A DNA stretch of 64,000 nucleotides. Source: a virus. The notes beneath the pieces are model-generated. The model ran no database searches and was not told the DNA's origin. It worked only from the letters and a program-made list of their open reading frames with translations. The position numbers and the translations under genes are program-made. The stretch covers positions 172,259 through 236,258 of the IMG/VR virus record IMGVR_UViG_3300032268_000986. One strand, written 5' to 3'. Below, piece by piece: positions 34,701-41,183 of the stretch; position 1 is the first letter of the stretch, and each line of letters starts with the position of its first letter.

Positions 34701-35238
34701 GGTTGTAGGTGGCGGCCTTGGCGGCGGCACTCGTGGAACCGGAGCCACTGGGTTTGGCGGCGCCAATGGTGCCAGCTATGGCGACTACATCGAGGCGGCC
34801 ACTAACTTGGACACACCTGGACAGGAATCGCCATACTGGGACAGGCGCAGGGGCAACGGCGGCACTGGTGGTTCTGCTATTGTATTAGCTAGGTCTCTTG
34901 CTCAGCCCGGTGGCGCTGGCTATGCTGTAGTGGTTTTCAAGCAGTCTGGCGTACGGGTCAAGGATGAAGATGAATGGAAATCGCCCAGAGTCATATGGAT
35001 CAAACAAAACAATGTTTGGACTCAGGTGGACACAGTCTGGGTCAAGGACAGCACTGGTGAGTGGAGCAAGGTTCTAGGCAGCAATTCAAGCGCACCAGAT
35101 TTTGAACCCTTGTACAATCAAATGGGCTGGACTTACTATCCTTATCCCCTGGGCGATGCGCCTGCGCCACCGCCGCCACCACCTGATCCCCCAGTGGGCT
35201 ATGTTGCCGACACTGGTACAAGTTGGGCAATGTTTTAA
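31786..35238 (+). CDS. Gly-rich tail adhesin
   Basis: 1,150 residues from MTAPSIIRPVGFSG at 31786, directly after the fibre stop. It carries many poly-Gly runs (around 31896, 33700-33785, 33895-34010 and 34490) and two homologous domains of about 110 residues (APGKSGYYQSVVLVYND and APGTSGYYVFGFGRAY regions). The poly-Gly sandwich recalls the distal gp38-type adhesins of T-even phages and related Gly-rich fibre tips. The C-terminal KSPRVIWIKQNNVWTQVDTV and poly-Pro segment are seen in other phage tail proteins. It probably contacts the receptor at the fibre tip. Confidence 0.75.
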   Translation: MTAPSIIRPVGFSGSVEQLVVNSSVAGEVTAYLWGGGGGGGGGPSSGNSLLGRTIQGSTATDPFHGVFAPGKSGYYQSVVLVYNDVGNLIDRNNIGYCVVVNDVVVYLNQTGPGQPDALRPPDDLAIRREYVGYSYYNGTPGPYATVDVVECYNFTYTAVEPGAGGNGQAGSYSRITFNVEPGDIIDVAVGQGGGAGKIRTAPTNGDSGGPYYQGSLATNPFAGGVIAPGTSGYYVFGFGRAYEVVQGFGDLRVSFQPYQWCVVVDGVIVYGPSTAAPPESFAKPTAFVGNSYYVESGNQYYGEYDAVQCYTFQYTAAGPGGNISAGGQPGLGYSPKEIFSSRNPGPGNPVIPVKNVAYNEFMNAYGVWDPDTGLPNFTRTYEVYFPSSSKYVFAMGCDTYGRVYLDDVLFMEGQGYANTGHPVEYVLYVEQGFHTVKMQGQGASLLPIWTTRSGGQANPAGAPVYVGYYWGPVPQNPAYGFMNEYGIWSVPASFMPNGQGTELVPIWNSVSFPISGYYTIQAAIFGTGYRQDTAGTPGQVAIDGTPVWNLPATWGELLTQTVYITAGTHSIGVFATSAYPSSGDEQGIISTMAVSIQLNAGVPGANSMGLAIALPGSLNAYSGGVGGNSGQQGISGSGGGGGGATTLFKNGVPIAVAGGGGGGGGAGRLNRILQCDAPGLGGFNTAYDGVPTGTAGQTYLGEGGGGGGGGGGSTGPGGGGGGTALVFDILTIGGGGGGGGGSSRAFLWSGAGGGAGDIRYASVSVSPGDSLGIDVAAGGAAGSARDGPFSSGTPGTAGGTSQFRVNGAVVSTAPGGGGGQQAQPSPPTPGAGGSGGTGTQVLTPTAGTNNDTPEFFCTGGTGGKGYLAPTDASGPYSYGNTGAGGIGQTETSGQTGTVYGGGGGGGGNNASRDQAGYNPAPGGSGAVVISYTSPDGVPVLSGGAITIVGLRVTHVYSVPGTRTVYSGSGSGVVGGGLGGGTRGTGATGFGGANGASYGDYIEAATNLDTPGQESPYWDRRRGNGGTGGSAIVLARSLAQPGGAGYAVVVFKQSGVRVKDEDEWKSPRVIWIKQNNVWTQVDTVWVKDSTGEWSKVLGSNSSAPDFEPLYNQMGWTYYPYPLGDAPAPPPPPPDPPVGYVADTGTSWAMF

Positions 35239-35787
35239 TTACAAGCGTTCATTGCAGACATCCCAGTCAATGATCCGCCAGATATTGTCTAGGTATGCTT
35301 CTTTGTCCCACTGATAGTCAGTGGCCCACACATGTTCCCACCAGTCCACCAGTACGCATATATCTGTGCGTACTGCGTGGTTGGCAATGGTCTTGATGTC
35401 ACCTGAAGTGCTCAAGTAAACCCAACCCGAACCCTGAATCTTCATGGCAGTTTCTTTAAACTGCTCTCGGAAATCTTCGTAAGTCTTGAACTTTTCTTCA
35501 ATCAAGGCCAGTACTGCACCACGGGGTCGATTGGCACCTTTGGGGGGTCGAAGCTGGGGGAAAAACTTATTATGTAGAAAACTACCAGCACGATTAAAAT
35601 CCGCATTGCCTTCTCCTGCATTGTAGCGTTTGGCATAACCTTTGGCCAAATGCCCGTAGTGATAGTTGATACTGTCTGCACTCAGTACAGGTGCCAGTTC
35701 TTTTTCGCCATAGGGCAATGGGGTGGTTTCCAGCTTGGCTGGTCTGGTGCTGGCTTCCACCAGGTCAATGTGTTCTCTAATTTGCAT
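35239..35787 (-). CDS. Fe/Mn superoxide dismutase with capsid-targeting-like N-terminus
   Basis: 182 residues from MQIREHIDLVEAS at 35787 (an ATG two codons earlier is possible). The SOD fold is clear: SADSINYHYGHLAKGY with ligand H43, SFLHNKFF with H72, GSGWVYL, and DWWEHVWATDYQWDKEAYLD with D148 and H152. These four residues hold the metal; the enzyme turns superoxide into peroxide and O2. The N-terminal dozen residues are absent from cellular SODs and read like a T4 capsid-targeting peptide with an LVE|A site. The gene follows infA by two bases. Confidence 0.82.
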   Translation of the reverse strand: MQIREHIDLVEASTRPAKLETTPLPYGEKELAPVLSADSINYHYGHLAKGYAKRYNAGEGNADFNRAGSFLHNKFFPQLRPPKGANRPRGAVLALIEEKFKTYEDFREQFKETAMKIQGSGWVYLSTSGDIKTIANHAVRTDICVLVDWWEHVWATDYQWDKEAYLDNIWRIIDWDVCNERL

Positions 35788-35795
35788 AGACATAT

Positions 35796-36014
35796 TTATT
35801 TTCTGCGGGTAACACGACCCTTGGTGAGATCGTAAGGTGAGAATTCAAGTTCTACTCGATCGCCCAGCAACACCTTGATGTTGTTTTTTCTCATGCGTCC
35901 TGACAGGTGTGCCAGTACCATATTTTCCAAATTGTCCAATTTTACTCTAAACATAGTGTTGGGTAAAACTTCTTCAACTCGCCCCTCCATGTTGATAATG
36001 TCTTCTTTTGCCAT
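35796..36014 (-). CDS. infA: Translation initiation factor IF-1
   Basis: 72 residues, the same length as bacterial IF-1. [20 protein letters not shown] and MFRVKLDN match the first strands of the S1-like OB fold; [20 protein letters not shown] and [13 protein letters not shown] are the conserved RNA-binding part. IF-1 binds the ribosomal A site on the 30S subunit with IF-2 and IF-3. A phage copy is unusual and could bias initiation on viral mRNA. The gene lies between the SH3-fold gene and SOD. The Shine-Dalgarno sequence is weak. Confidence 0.93.
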   Translation of the reverse strand: MAKEDIINMEGRVEEVLPNTMFRVKLDNLENMVLAHLSGRMRKNNIKVLLGDRVELEFSPYDLTKGRVTRRK

Positions 36015-36020
36015 AGGCTA

Positions 36021-36407
36021 TTACTTAGCAGTGAATCCAATCTCGGCTGTGATCTTTTGCAGTCGATCAAATCGGAAACTGCGCCATTCTTGCTTTTCTA
36101 GGTCAAACACTCGCAGGCTGTGTTCATCAGGTTGCTTGCGCTTCTTGGTTTCCAAGAGCTTTTCAACCGGCACATCTTGAGGCTGTTTGTCTGCAGGAAT
36201 CTGTTCCCAATCCAATGTGCAATTCATGTCCCTAACAGCACCGTCGGCCTTGACAAAGGTCACTGTGATTGTGCCTTTTTGCAACAAACTGCGCACCCAG
36301 TCGCGCATGATGGCTTTGTTGGCGTCATCGGCTTCTTGGTAATGTGTGCCAGGTGCTCCTTGGAGCAGGCGAAACATTTCCATTTTTTCCCACATGTCTG
36401 TAGTCAT
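36021..36407 (-). CDS. DUF2693/SH3-fold-like protein
   Basis: 128 residues from an ATG at 36407 with AGAGGTG upstream (an earlier ATG at 36449 is also open). The block KGTITVTFVKADGAVRDMNC followed by TLDWEQIP matches the small SH3-barrel phage family DUF2693, and the C-terminus VFDLEKQEWRSFRFDRLQKI is a second conserved strand set. Such proteins are common in T4-like and other phages and may bind nucleic acid; function unproven. Confidence 0.65.
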   Translation of the reverse strand: MTTDMWEKMEMFRLLQGAPGTHYQEADDANKAIMRDWVRSLLQKGTITVTFVKADGAVRDMNCTLDWEQIPADKQPQDVPVEKLLETKKRKQPDEHSLRVFDLEKQEWRSFRFDRLQKITAEIGFTAK

Positions 36408-36466
36408 CTCAAATTCACCTCTATCGGTTAATAAACGTTTCTTTTTCATTCCCGTACACTGGCCAA

Positions 36467-36862
36467 TCAGCCTCGTCGCATGCGTGAAATTTCCACGGCT
36501 TCTTCGTCTGAGAACACCGGCACTGCATTTGACTTGTGCATGGTGGCAATGCCCTTGACCTTGGTACCGGTGTAGACCTTGGGTGCGGCCAGGGTGGCAT
36601 TGCCCCCGGTGTCACGACTGGGAATGTGATGAGTACTGCGGCCCTCGGGTATGGCCAAACTGTAGTGGCCTTTCAAGGGCGGTGCTAACATAGCACGTTG
36701 ATGTCGACGAGAGTCGGTATCAACTTCCCACTTTTTTTGCAGTTCTTTCCAGGATGCATCCAGCTCACGTGCCTTGCGAGCTTCTTCGGCGTTGCGGAAC
36801 TTGGGCTTGCCTTTTTTCTTACCGTTGAGACTGAGGCTGGGGTGGTGTAGGTGCATGCTCAT
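36467..36862 (-). CDS. Conserved basic 131-aa phage protein
   Basis: Contains KKKGKPKFRNAEEARKAREL, SRDTGGNATLAAPKVYTGTK and the closing VKGIATMHKSNAVPVFSDEE. I recall this closing motif from many large metagenomic phages, always unnamed. It is basic and probably partly disordered. ATGA overlap with the 76-aa gene. Confidence 0.7.
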   Translation of the reverse strand: MSMHLHHPSLSLNGKKKGKPKFRNAEEARKARELDASWKELQKKWEVDTDSRRHQRAMLAPPLKGHYSLAIPEGRSTHHIPSRDTGGNATLAAPKVYTGTKVKGIATMHKSNAVPVFSDEEAVEISRMRRG

Positions 36863-37089
36863 TTGCGCAGTAACTCCATGGTGTATTCAGTGTCCCGCAT
36901 GTGTGCCACGGGGTTCAACCAGCCACGGCCAATACATTCTGCTATGATTAGCTTGTATTCGCGTGGACATTCATTGCTGAGTTCAAAACTGGCCCGGGGC
37001 ACTATGGTAAGGCCATCGGGCGAGAATTTGAAGTCAGCATCTTTGTGACGCAGTGTTTTGTGGGGTCGACCCGCTGTAATCTTAATCAT
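36859..37089 (-). CDS. Conserved 76-aa phage protein, predicted leaderless
   Basis: MIKITAGRPHKTLRHKDADF, then FELSNECPREYKLIIAECIG and HMRDTEYTMELL. No function recognised. The sigma70 -10 box (TACAAT, 37095-37100) is followed by AAAGC and the ATG, so the transcript should begin at about the start codon; no Shine-Dalgarno sequence exists. Confidence 0.65.
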   Translation of the reverse strand: MIKITAGRPHKTLRHKDADFKFSPDGLTIVPRASFELSNECPREYKLIIAECIGRGWLNPVAHMRDTEYTMELLRK

Positions 37090-37094
37090 GCTTT

Positions 37095-37123
37095 ATTGTA
37101 GCAGATCATGATTTATTGGTCAA
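37095..37123 (-). promoter_or_regulatory. Sigma70 promoter TTGACC-17-TACAAT
   Basis: -35 at 37118-37123 and -10 at 37095-37100. Predicted start at about 37088, on the ATG of the 76-aa gene. Confidence 0.75.
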
Positions 37124-37127
37124 CCGC

Positions 37128-37436
37128 TTATCTGAACAAGATCAAGGCCATGAGCACAGCCTGCACTATAAAACCCACACCAATTGTGACAATGTTCAGC
37201 ACATCTCGGAGCACCACTGCTCGCAAGAACATCAGCACCAGGCCTGCCCAGGCAAACAGCACAATATCCAAGTTGGGTGTGCGGTCACTCAAGCCAGTCA
37301 TCAGGGCCAACAAGGTGGGCACTGTGGCTGCATGTATCACAATGGCTGCCAGCCAGCCCAGAGTTTCTGCTGAAATCTTGCTGAGATGTTCGGTAAAAAA
37401 GTTTCGAACTGCGGGTGCAAGGTCATTGATGTTCAT
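37128..37436 (-). CDS. Small integral membrane protein
   Basis: 102 residues with a short N-terminal amphipathic part (NDLAPAVRNFFTEHL) and about three hydrophobic segments (26-46, 53-72 and 78-100). No signal peptide or enzyme motif. It overlaps the SleB-like gene by ATGA, so a holin-like role for this membrane protein next to a cell-wall hydrolase is conceivable but unproven. Confidence 0.6.
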   Translation of the reverse strand: MNINDLAPAVRNFFTEHLSKISAETLGWLAAIVIHAATVPTLLALMTGLSDRTPNLDIVLFAWAGLVLMFLRAVVLRDVLNIVTIGVGFIVQAVLMALILFR

Positions 37437-37990
37437 AAGCGTTCTCCATAAAAAATGTGTCGTCCAATTTTTTCAATTCGGGGTTTGTTCCAGCCAGGGT
37501 TGACATAGTCAGCATGGTAGTAGATGGCATGTTTGAGACCGGGCAGTCTAAAGCCTTCCAGCAGGACCTTTTTGGCCACTGTTTCGCTTTCTTCCCACAT
37601 GGGTGAGTTCACGGGTCGCACACGACTCTTGTTTTCGCAGTACCAGCTGAACTGACATACCACACGTTCGTAGAACACGTTCTTTTGATAAACCACACCA
37701 CAGACCGAGTTGGCAAAGCGACCGCTTTCCAGTCGGTTCAGTGTGACCTGTGCCACACCAACTTTGCCTTCAAATGGCTCACCGGCAGCTTCGTGATAGA
37801 TGTTGCGAGTCAGACATTCCAGTTGTTGGGTGCGTTCGGCTGCTGTGACATAATTGTCTGGCATGCCAGTTTTTTGGTTACGCAGAGCATCAAGATGATT
37901 TTTGCATACCATGATTAGAACCACACTCACCAGCAATAAAGCCAGTGCTTGCATGATCCGTGAACTCCATTTGGCTAGTTCATTGGTCAT
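37433..37990 (-). CDS. SleB/CwlJ-like cell-wall hydrolase
   Basis: 185 residues from MTNELAKWSS at 37990 (GGAG upstream). A membrane anchor (about 13-30) precedes the Hydrolase_2 domain: LTRNIYHEAAGEPFEGKVGV carries the catalytic Glu, followed by AQVTLNRLESGRF, VVCQFSWYCE and KHAIYYHADYVNPGWN. SleB-type enzymes cut the glycan strand of peptidoglycan. The anchor makes it a signal-arrest or membrane-tethered lysin, second to the GH19 endolysin at the left edge. A perfect sigma70 promoter and a 5' hairpin lie upstream. Confidence 0.82.
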   Translation of the reverse strand: MTNELAKWSSRIMQALALLLVSVVLIMVCKNHLDALRNQKTGMPDNYVTAAERTQQLECLTRNIYHEAAGEPFEGKVGVAQVTLNRLESGRFANSVCGVVYQKNVFYERVVCQFSWYCENKSRVRPVNSPMWEESETVAKKVLLEGFRLPGLKHAIYYHADYVNPGWNKPRIEKIGRHIFYGERL

Positions 37991-38083
37991 ATTTTCTCCT
38001 TTGTTTTGAGTGGTAGTTTTACTTAACCATCGGCTAATCAAACCACCCCAAAAGTGGGCCAAAAAGGCAAGTTTTTGCCATTA

Positions 38084-38105
38084 TATAGGGAGATAACTCC
38101 CTATA
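38084..38105 (-). promoter_or_regulatory. 9-bp inverted repeat at transcript start (operator or 5' hairpin)
   Basis: tatagggag and ctccctata are separated by four bases. It begins at the predicted +1 (about 38104) of the SleB-like gene, so it is either an operator or a hairpin at the very 5' end of the mRNA. Confidence 0.6.
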
Positions 38106-38110
38106 CTACA

Positions 38111-38139
38111 ATTATACTACAAACAAGATTATTTGTCAA
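38111..38139 (-). promoter_or_regulatory. Consensus sigma70 promoter TTGACA-17-TATAAT
   Basis: -35 at 38134-38139, overlapping the nadE stop region; -10 at 38111-38116. Both hexamers match consensus exactly. Drives the SleB-like gene. Confidence 0.85.
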
Positions 38140-38947
38140 ACTTGCACACCGGAATTGGGGTCATCTTGTGCATGTTTCTAGCACGAAGTTCTTGATAGCG
38201 TTGAAGCTTTTTTCTATCATCTGCTGACAGTTTGGCACTGCCCGGCATCGCCGAATCCACGGCCTGGGCCCGTTTTAAAAAGTCCAAGGCCATCATGCGC
38301 TCTAGATCTGGATAGCTCATGCCCAGTTGATCTTCATCATTGCGGCCATCGGGCCACAGGCCATCGGTGGGTGCAGCGTCAATGATTTCTTGCTCAAGAC
38401 CCAGCTCGCGTCCCATGTCCCAGACTTGAGTTTTGAGACAGTCACCAATGGGCGAAATATCCACCCCACCGTCACCATATTTGGTAAAGAAGCCCACGCC
38501 AAAGTCTTCTACTCGATTGCCGGTGCCCACCACAATTGCCCCATGGCATTGTGCAATTTGGTACAGGGTCATCATTCTCAGTCTAGCACGTGAGTTGGCA
38601 AAAGCCAGCTCAACTTGTGATGCATTTTCTGCATCACAAAACGGCGCAGTTTTCTTTTCAAATGCCAAAAACACCGGAGTCAAGTCCATGCTCATGTGTG
38701 TGACAGTATCTGGGTAACGTTCCAGCAACCAAGTGGCCTGCATGCTACTGCGGCGGTCCAGTTTTCGATGCTGACGTATGGGCATCTGCACCACAATGGT
38801 TTTCAAGCCAGTTTGGGCGCACAAAGCACTCACAACTGATGAGTCAATTCCGCCTGAAATTCCCACCACAAAAGTATCAATTTTGGCACTCCGGGCATAC
38901 TGCTTTAACCACCGCACAATGTGGTTGATACGTTGTCGAGGTGTCAT
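38129..38947 (-). CDS. nadE: NAD+ synthetase
   Basis: 272 residues from MTPRQRINHI at 38947, which overlaps the upstream stop as ATGA (an ATG at 38983 is also possible); the length is like bacterial NadE. ATP-pyrophosphatase loop SGGIDSS at 31-37, then VVGTGNRVEDFGVGFFTKYG and DGGVDISPIGDCLKTQVWDM (the deamido-NAD site), DAAPTDGLWPDGRNDEDQLG. It amidates nicotinate adenine dinucleotide to NAD+, using ammonia since no glutaminase domain is present. Together with the nucleotidyltransferase at 2.7 kb it could give two steps of NAD+ synthesis. Confidence 0.92.
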   Translation of the reverse strand: MTPRQRINHIVRWLKQYARSAKIDTFVVGISGGIDSSVVSALCAQTGLKTIVVQMPIRQHRKLDRRSSMQATWLLERYPDTVTHMSMDLTPVFLAFEKKTAPFCDAENASQVELAFANSRARLRMMTLYQIAQCHGAIVVGTGNRVEDFGVGFFTKYGDGGVDISPIGDCLKTQVWDMGRELGLEQEIIDAAPTDGLWPDGRNDEDQLGMSYPDLERMMALDFLKRAQAVDSAMPGSAKLSADDRKKLQRYQELRARNMHKMTPIPVCKFDK

Positions 38948-39477
38948 AGCTTTGGTGGGGGCATTTGTTTGAGTTTTTTCCATACATCTGCTTTCTCTTT
39001 GCATTTCTTTTCCAGTTTACGATAACGCTCGCCCAGTCGGCGCAGATCATCCCAGTCTTTTTCCAGTTCCACATTGGGTTGCATCCAGTTCAACCTCTCT
39101 TCCATGGCTGCCATCCATTTGACCAAGCTCTTGCCATTGATGTCAAGATCAGCGTTGTCGCCTTGCAGGCTCATCTTGCCACCTTGCTCAACATGAGCCG
39201 ATGACGACCCCCAGGTGATATTGCCATTGACAAACGGGTTGGTGGTGGAAGTGGTCCAAACTGTGTTTGGCATGGTGTTGGAAAATGTGTAATTGCCAGT
39301 GGCCCCAGTGGCACCACCAATGGTATATCCCCCATTGGACACAGTTGACATATCCCCGTAATTGACATCTGAATATTGCAAAGATGACAAGTCAATTGTG
39401 TCAGCCGCTGATGTAAGTGTTATTGTGTCTGTGTCCCAGGCGCTGTAAATGTCGCCTGAATTTTTGTTAGGGTCCAA
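38944..39477 (-). CDS. Conserved T4-like phage protein with C-terminal coiled coil
   Basis: 177 residues from a TTG at 39477 with GGAG seven bases upstream. The N-terminal half is Thr/Ser/Asp rich (SAWDTDTITLTSAADTIDL). The C-terminal half, LDINGKSLVKWMAAMEERLN followed by KDWDDLRRLGERYRKLEKKC, is a block I recall as common in T4-like phages. Function unknown. It overlaps the AbrB-like gene by 58 bases. Confidence 0.6.
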   Translation of the reverse strand: MDPNKNSGDIYSAWDTDTITLTSAADTIDLSSLQYSDVNYGDMSTVSNGGYTIGGATGATGNYTFSNTMPNTVWTTSTTNPFVNGNITWGSSSAHVEQGGKMSLQGDNADLDINGKSLVKWMAAMEERLNWMQPNVELEKDWDDLRRLGERYRKLEKKCKEKADVWKKLKQMPPPKL

Positions 39478-39617
39478 GATCCGTCTCCGTTGTCTTTCCA
39501 GTCAATTGTGTCGCCGACGTTCCAACCCAGCTGTTCACACAATTCATTTCCCAGATCCAACGCTAAATCTCCATCGTCAGTTTCAACAATGCTGAGTGTC
39601 TTTGTCAAGTGTTCCAT
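39420..39617 (-). CDS. AbrB/MazE-like small protein
   Basis: 65 residues. DGDLALDLGNELCEQLGWNV followed by GDTIDWKDNGDGSW is the swapped-hairpin AbrB/SpoVT pattern (polar start, L-P/N-x-LxxxLGWxxGDxI). Such proteins bind DNA as dimers or act as antitoxins. No toxin partner is evident. It lies in a chain of overlapping small genes. Confidence 0.55.
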   Translation of the reverse strand: MEHLTKTLSIVETDDGDLALDLGNELCEQLGWNVGDTIDWKDNGDGSWTLTKIQATFTAPGTQTQ

Positions 39618-39780
39618 TTGCTATATTGGGTATATCGAACTCCACTACCTTGCCATGCAGTCGTTGCTGATACAGCCGGGCTCGGTGCATCTTTTGCCGC
39701 AAGAGTTCGGCCCGTTGCTCTGGTGTGAGTGTAATGGGCCAGTCTGTTTCCGGAAAAAGATCATTTAAATCTAGATTCAT
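39583..39780 (-). CDS. Small hypothetical protein
   Basis: 65 residues; NDLFPETDWPITLTPEQRAE then a basic helix RQKMHRARLYQQRLHGK. Overlaps both neighbours (35 bases and ATGA). No family recognised. Confidence 0.55.
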   Translation of the reverse strand: MNLDLNDLFPETDWPITLTPEQRAELLRQKMHRARLYQQRLHGKVVEFDIPNIANGTLDKDTQHC

Positions 39781-39965
39781 TTAGCCACAGTCAACGCTTC
39801 TTTTTCAGCGGTGATTTCTTTACGGCGTTCCTTGATGGCCTTGGTCATGTCTTGCAGGGCTTTGCGAGCTCGTGCAGCCGCGGCCTTGACGCCCTTGGCC
39901 GTGAACTTTTCGTTTTCGGCAATGTATGTCTCGTAAGCAGAGACGATGGTTTCGTGTTGTGTCAT
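39777..39965 (-). CDS. Small basic helical (histone-like) protein
   Basis: 62 residues, Lys/Ala rich: YIAENEKFTAKGVKAAAARA then RKALQDMTKAIKERRKEI. The composition recalls small histone-H1-like phage proteins, possibly DNA binding. Its start overlaps the next gene's stop as TAATG. Function inferred from composition only. Confidence 0.55.
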   Translation of the reverse strand: MTQHETIVSAYETYIAENEKFTAKGVKAAAARARKALQDMTKAIKERRKEITAEKEALTVAK

Positions 39966-40186
39966 TATGAATTCTCCTTGTATATAATGATCTCATAACC
40001 TTGGGCTACCAATGCAGGTATGCTAACAAGGTCTTGACTGGCTAGAACAATAAATCGTTGTCCATGCAGCCAATCAGTCAAGCACTGGTCTTGATGTAGA
40101 ACAGGATCGTCAGTCGAGGATCCAGCTGCCAACAAGGCCTGTGTCCAAGCATAAAGTCTAACTTCGGGAATGTCAGCAGTGTTCAT
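39965..40186 (-). CDS. Small hypothetical protein, predicted leaderless
   Basis: 73 residues from MNTADIPEVRLYAWTQ at 40186. The -10 box TATAAT ends exactly six bases before the A of the ATG, so +1 coincides with the start codon. The mixed alpha/beta sequence (HGQRFIVLASQDLVSIPALV) gives no function. Confidence 0.6.
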   Translation of the reverse strand: MNTADIPEVRLYAWTQALLAAGSSTDDPVLHQDQCLTDWLHGQRFIVLASQDLVSIPALVAQGYEIIIYKENS

Positions 40187-40192
40187 ACAGTA

Positions 40193-40221
40193 ATTATACT
40201 GTACTGCGCCTGCAATGTCAA
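40193..40221 (-). promoter_or_regulatory. Consensus sigma70 promoter TTGACA-17-TATAAT
   Basis: -35 at 40216-40221, -10 at 40193-40198, both perfect. Predicted +1 at 40186, the A of the ATG. Confidence 0.85.
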
Positions 40222-40239
40222 ATCCTGGCACTCCAGAAT

Positions 40240-40485
40240 CTAGTCAAAATAGATGTGTCTGCGGTGCCATGTGTCCCAAACAGCAATGTCGTCAAATCCG
40301 TGTGCCCAGGTCACACGAAAACATTCAAACGCAGGCTGGGCATGCAACATCATTCTGTTGCCATTGACCACGGCGTGTTCAATTCGATTTTGTTTGATCC
40401 AGGCTCGGAAGTTTTGCTCAGCAGGGCCATGGCGCATGATTATCACGTACAGTGGTTCCACTGCGCGAAATGTAGTTAAGCTCAT
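40240..40485 (-). CDS. Small hypothetical protein
   Basis: 81 residues, His/Trp/Arg rich, with FRAWIKQNRIEHAVVNGNRM then FECFRVTWAHGFDDIAVWDT. No domain recognised and no Shine-Dalgarno sequence; a GGTAAATA box lies 19 bases upstream. Confidence 0.55.
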   Translation of the reverse strand: MSLTTFRAVEPLYVIIMRHGPAEQNFRAWIKQNRIEHAVVNGNRMMLHAQPAFECFRVTWAHGFDDIAVWDTWHRRHIYFD

Positions 40486-40504
40486 GAGTTGGTGGGGGTT
40501 GTTT

Positions 40505-40510
40505 TATTTA
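40505..40510 (-). promoter_or_regulatory. Late-promoter-like GGTAAATA box
   Basis: Minus strand, 19 bases before the ATG at 40485. Confidence 0.4.
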
Positions 40511-40534
40511 CCGAACATCCCAAAACGGCCATGG

Positions 40535-40556
40535 AAAAGCGGCCCGGGGGCCGCTT
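40535..40556 (-). terminator. Rho-independent terminator
   Basis: Minus strand AAGCGGCC loop GGCCGCTT followed by TT, 18 bases after the stop of the 119-aa gene. Confidence 0.75.
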
Positions 40557-40573
40557 GCGCCACACTCACAATG

Positions 40574-40933
40574 TTATTGGGCAACAGCAGCCAACACTTG
40601 TTCGGCAGTGACTGCCTTGGTGGCCTTCTTGGCCGGAGCCTTGACAGCCTTGACCTTGACTTCGCCTTTCTTGGCAACCTTGGCTTTTTCTGCCAACTTG
40701 TTGCTGACAGCAAAGCCTGCGTCACCTTCGGTGATGCCTTGCTCAGTGAGATACTGAAGAGCTTGCAGTTTGGTCATGGACTGGGGCAGTTCCACCAAGT
40801 TGATGTCAGTGCAACCTGCCTTGTTGAGGATCTTGATGCGAGCCACCAAGTCGTTTGCAAAACGGACCTTGACGGTGCCATCGGGGTTTTTAGCGGTACC
40901 AGCTACGGAAAAGAGTTTGTCAGTTGCGTTCAT
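40574..40933 (-). CDS. Conserved protein with histone-like Lys/Ala tail
   Basis: 119 residues. The N-terminal domain (DGTVKVRFANDLVARIKILN then KAGCTDINLVELPQSMTKLQ) is a compact alpha/beta unit. The C-terminal 40 residues are Lys/Ala/Val rich (KKGEVKVKAVKAPAKKATKA), as in histone-H1-like tails, and suggest DNA or RNA binding. It has its own sigma70 promoter and terminator, so it is a monocistronic, probably well expressed early gene. Confidence 0.6.
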   Translation of the reverse strand: MNATDKLFSVAGTAKNPDGTVKVRFANDLVARIKILNKAGCTDINLVELPQSMTKLQALQYLTEQGITEGDAGFAVSNKLAEKAKVAKKGEVKVKAVKAPAKKATKAVTAEQVLAAVAQ

Positions 40934-40998
40934 ATAAAATGCCTTTTTTAAGTTGCCTTACAAGTTACAAAAAATGCTGTGTTTCTCAGCATGTCCTT

Positions 40999-41027
40999 AT
41001 TGTAGCAGATCATGTCATTATGGTCAA
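40999..41027 (-). promoter_or_regulatory. Sigma70 promoter TTGACC-17-TACAAT
   Basis: -35 at 41022-41027, -10 at 40999-41004; drives the 119-aa gene. Confidence 0.75.
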
Positions 41028-41054
41028 CCACAATCTAGACTCAGTTTGCCCAAA

Positions 41055-41183
41055 TTACTGGGCCAATTCTTTGCTTTGGTGTTTGATGGTCTCAATACCG
41101 TTGTCCAGGATTCGGGCAATGCCCCCAAAACCCACAGTGGCCACCACCAAGCCTGCTACAAATCCAATGATCAAATTGCGCAT
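41055..41183 (-). CDS. 42-aa membrane micropeptide
   Basis: ATG at 41183 overlapping the upstream stop as ATGA, TAA at 41055. It starts MRNLIIGFVAGLVVATVGFG, a single membrane segment, and ends with a charged amphipathic tail containing ARILDNGIETIK. I recall similar micropeptides in large metagenomic phages. It may be a small membrane regulator; function unknown. Confidence 0.6.
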   Translation of the reverse strand: MRNLIIGFVAGLVVATVGFGGIARILDNGIETIKHQSKELAQ

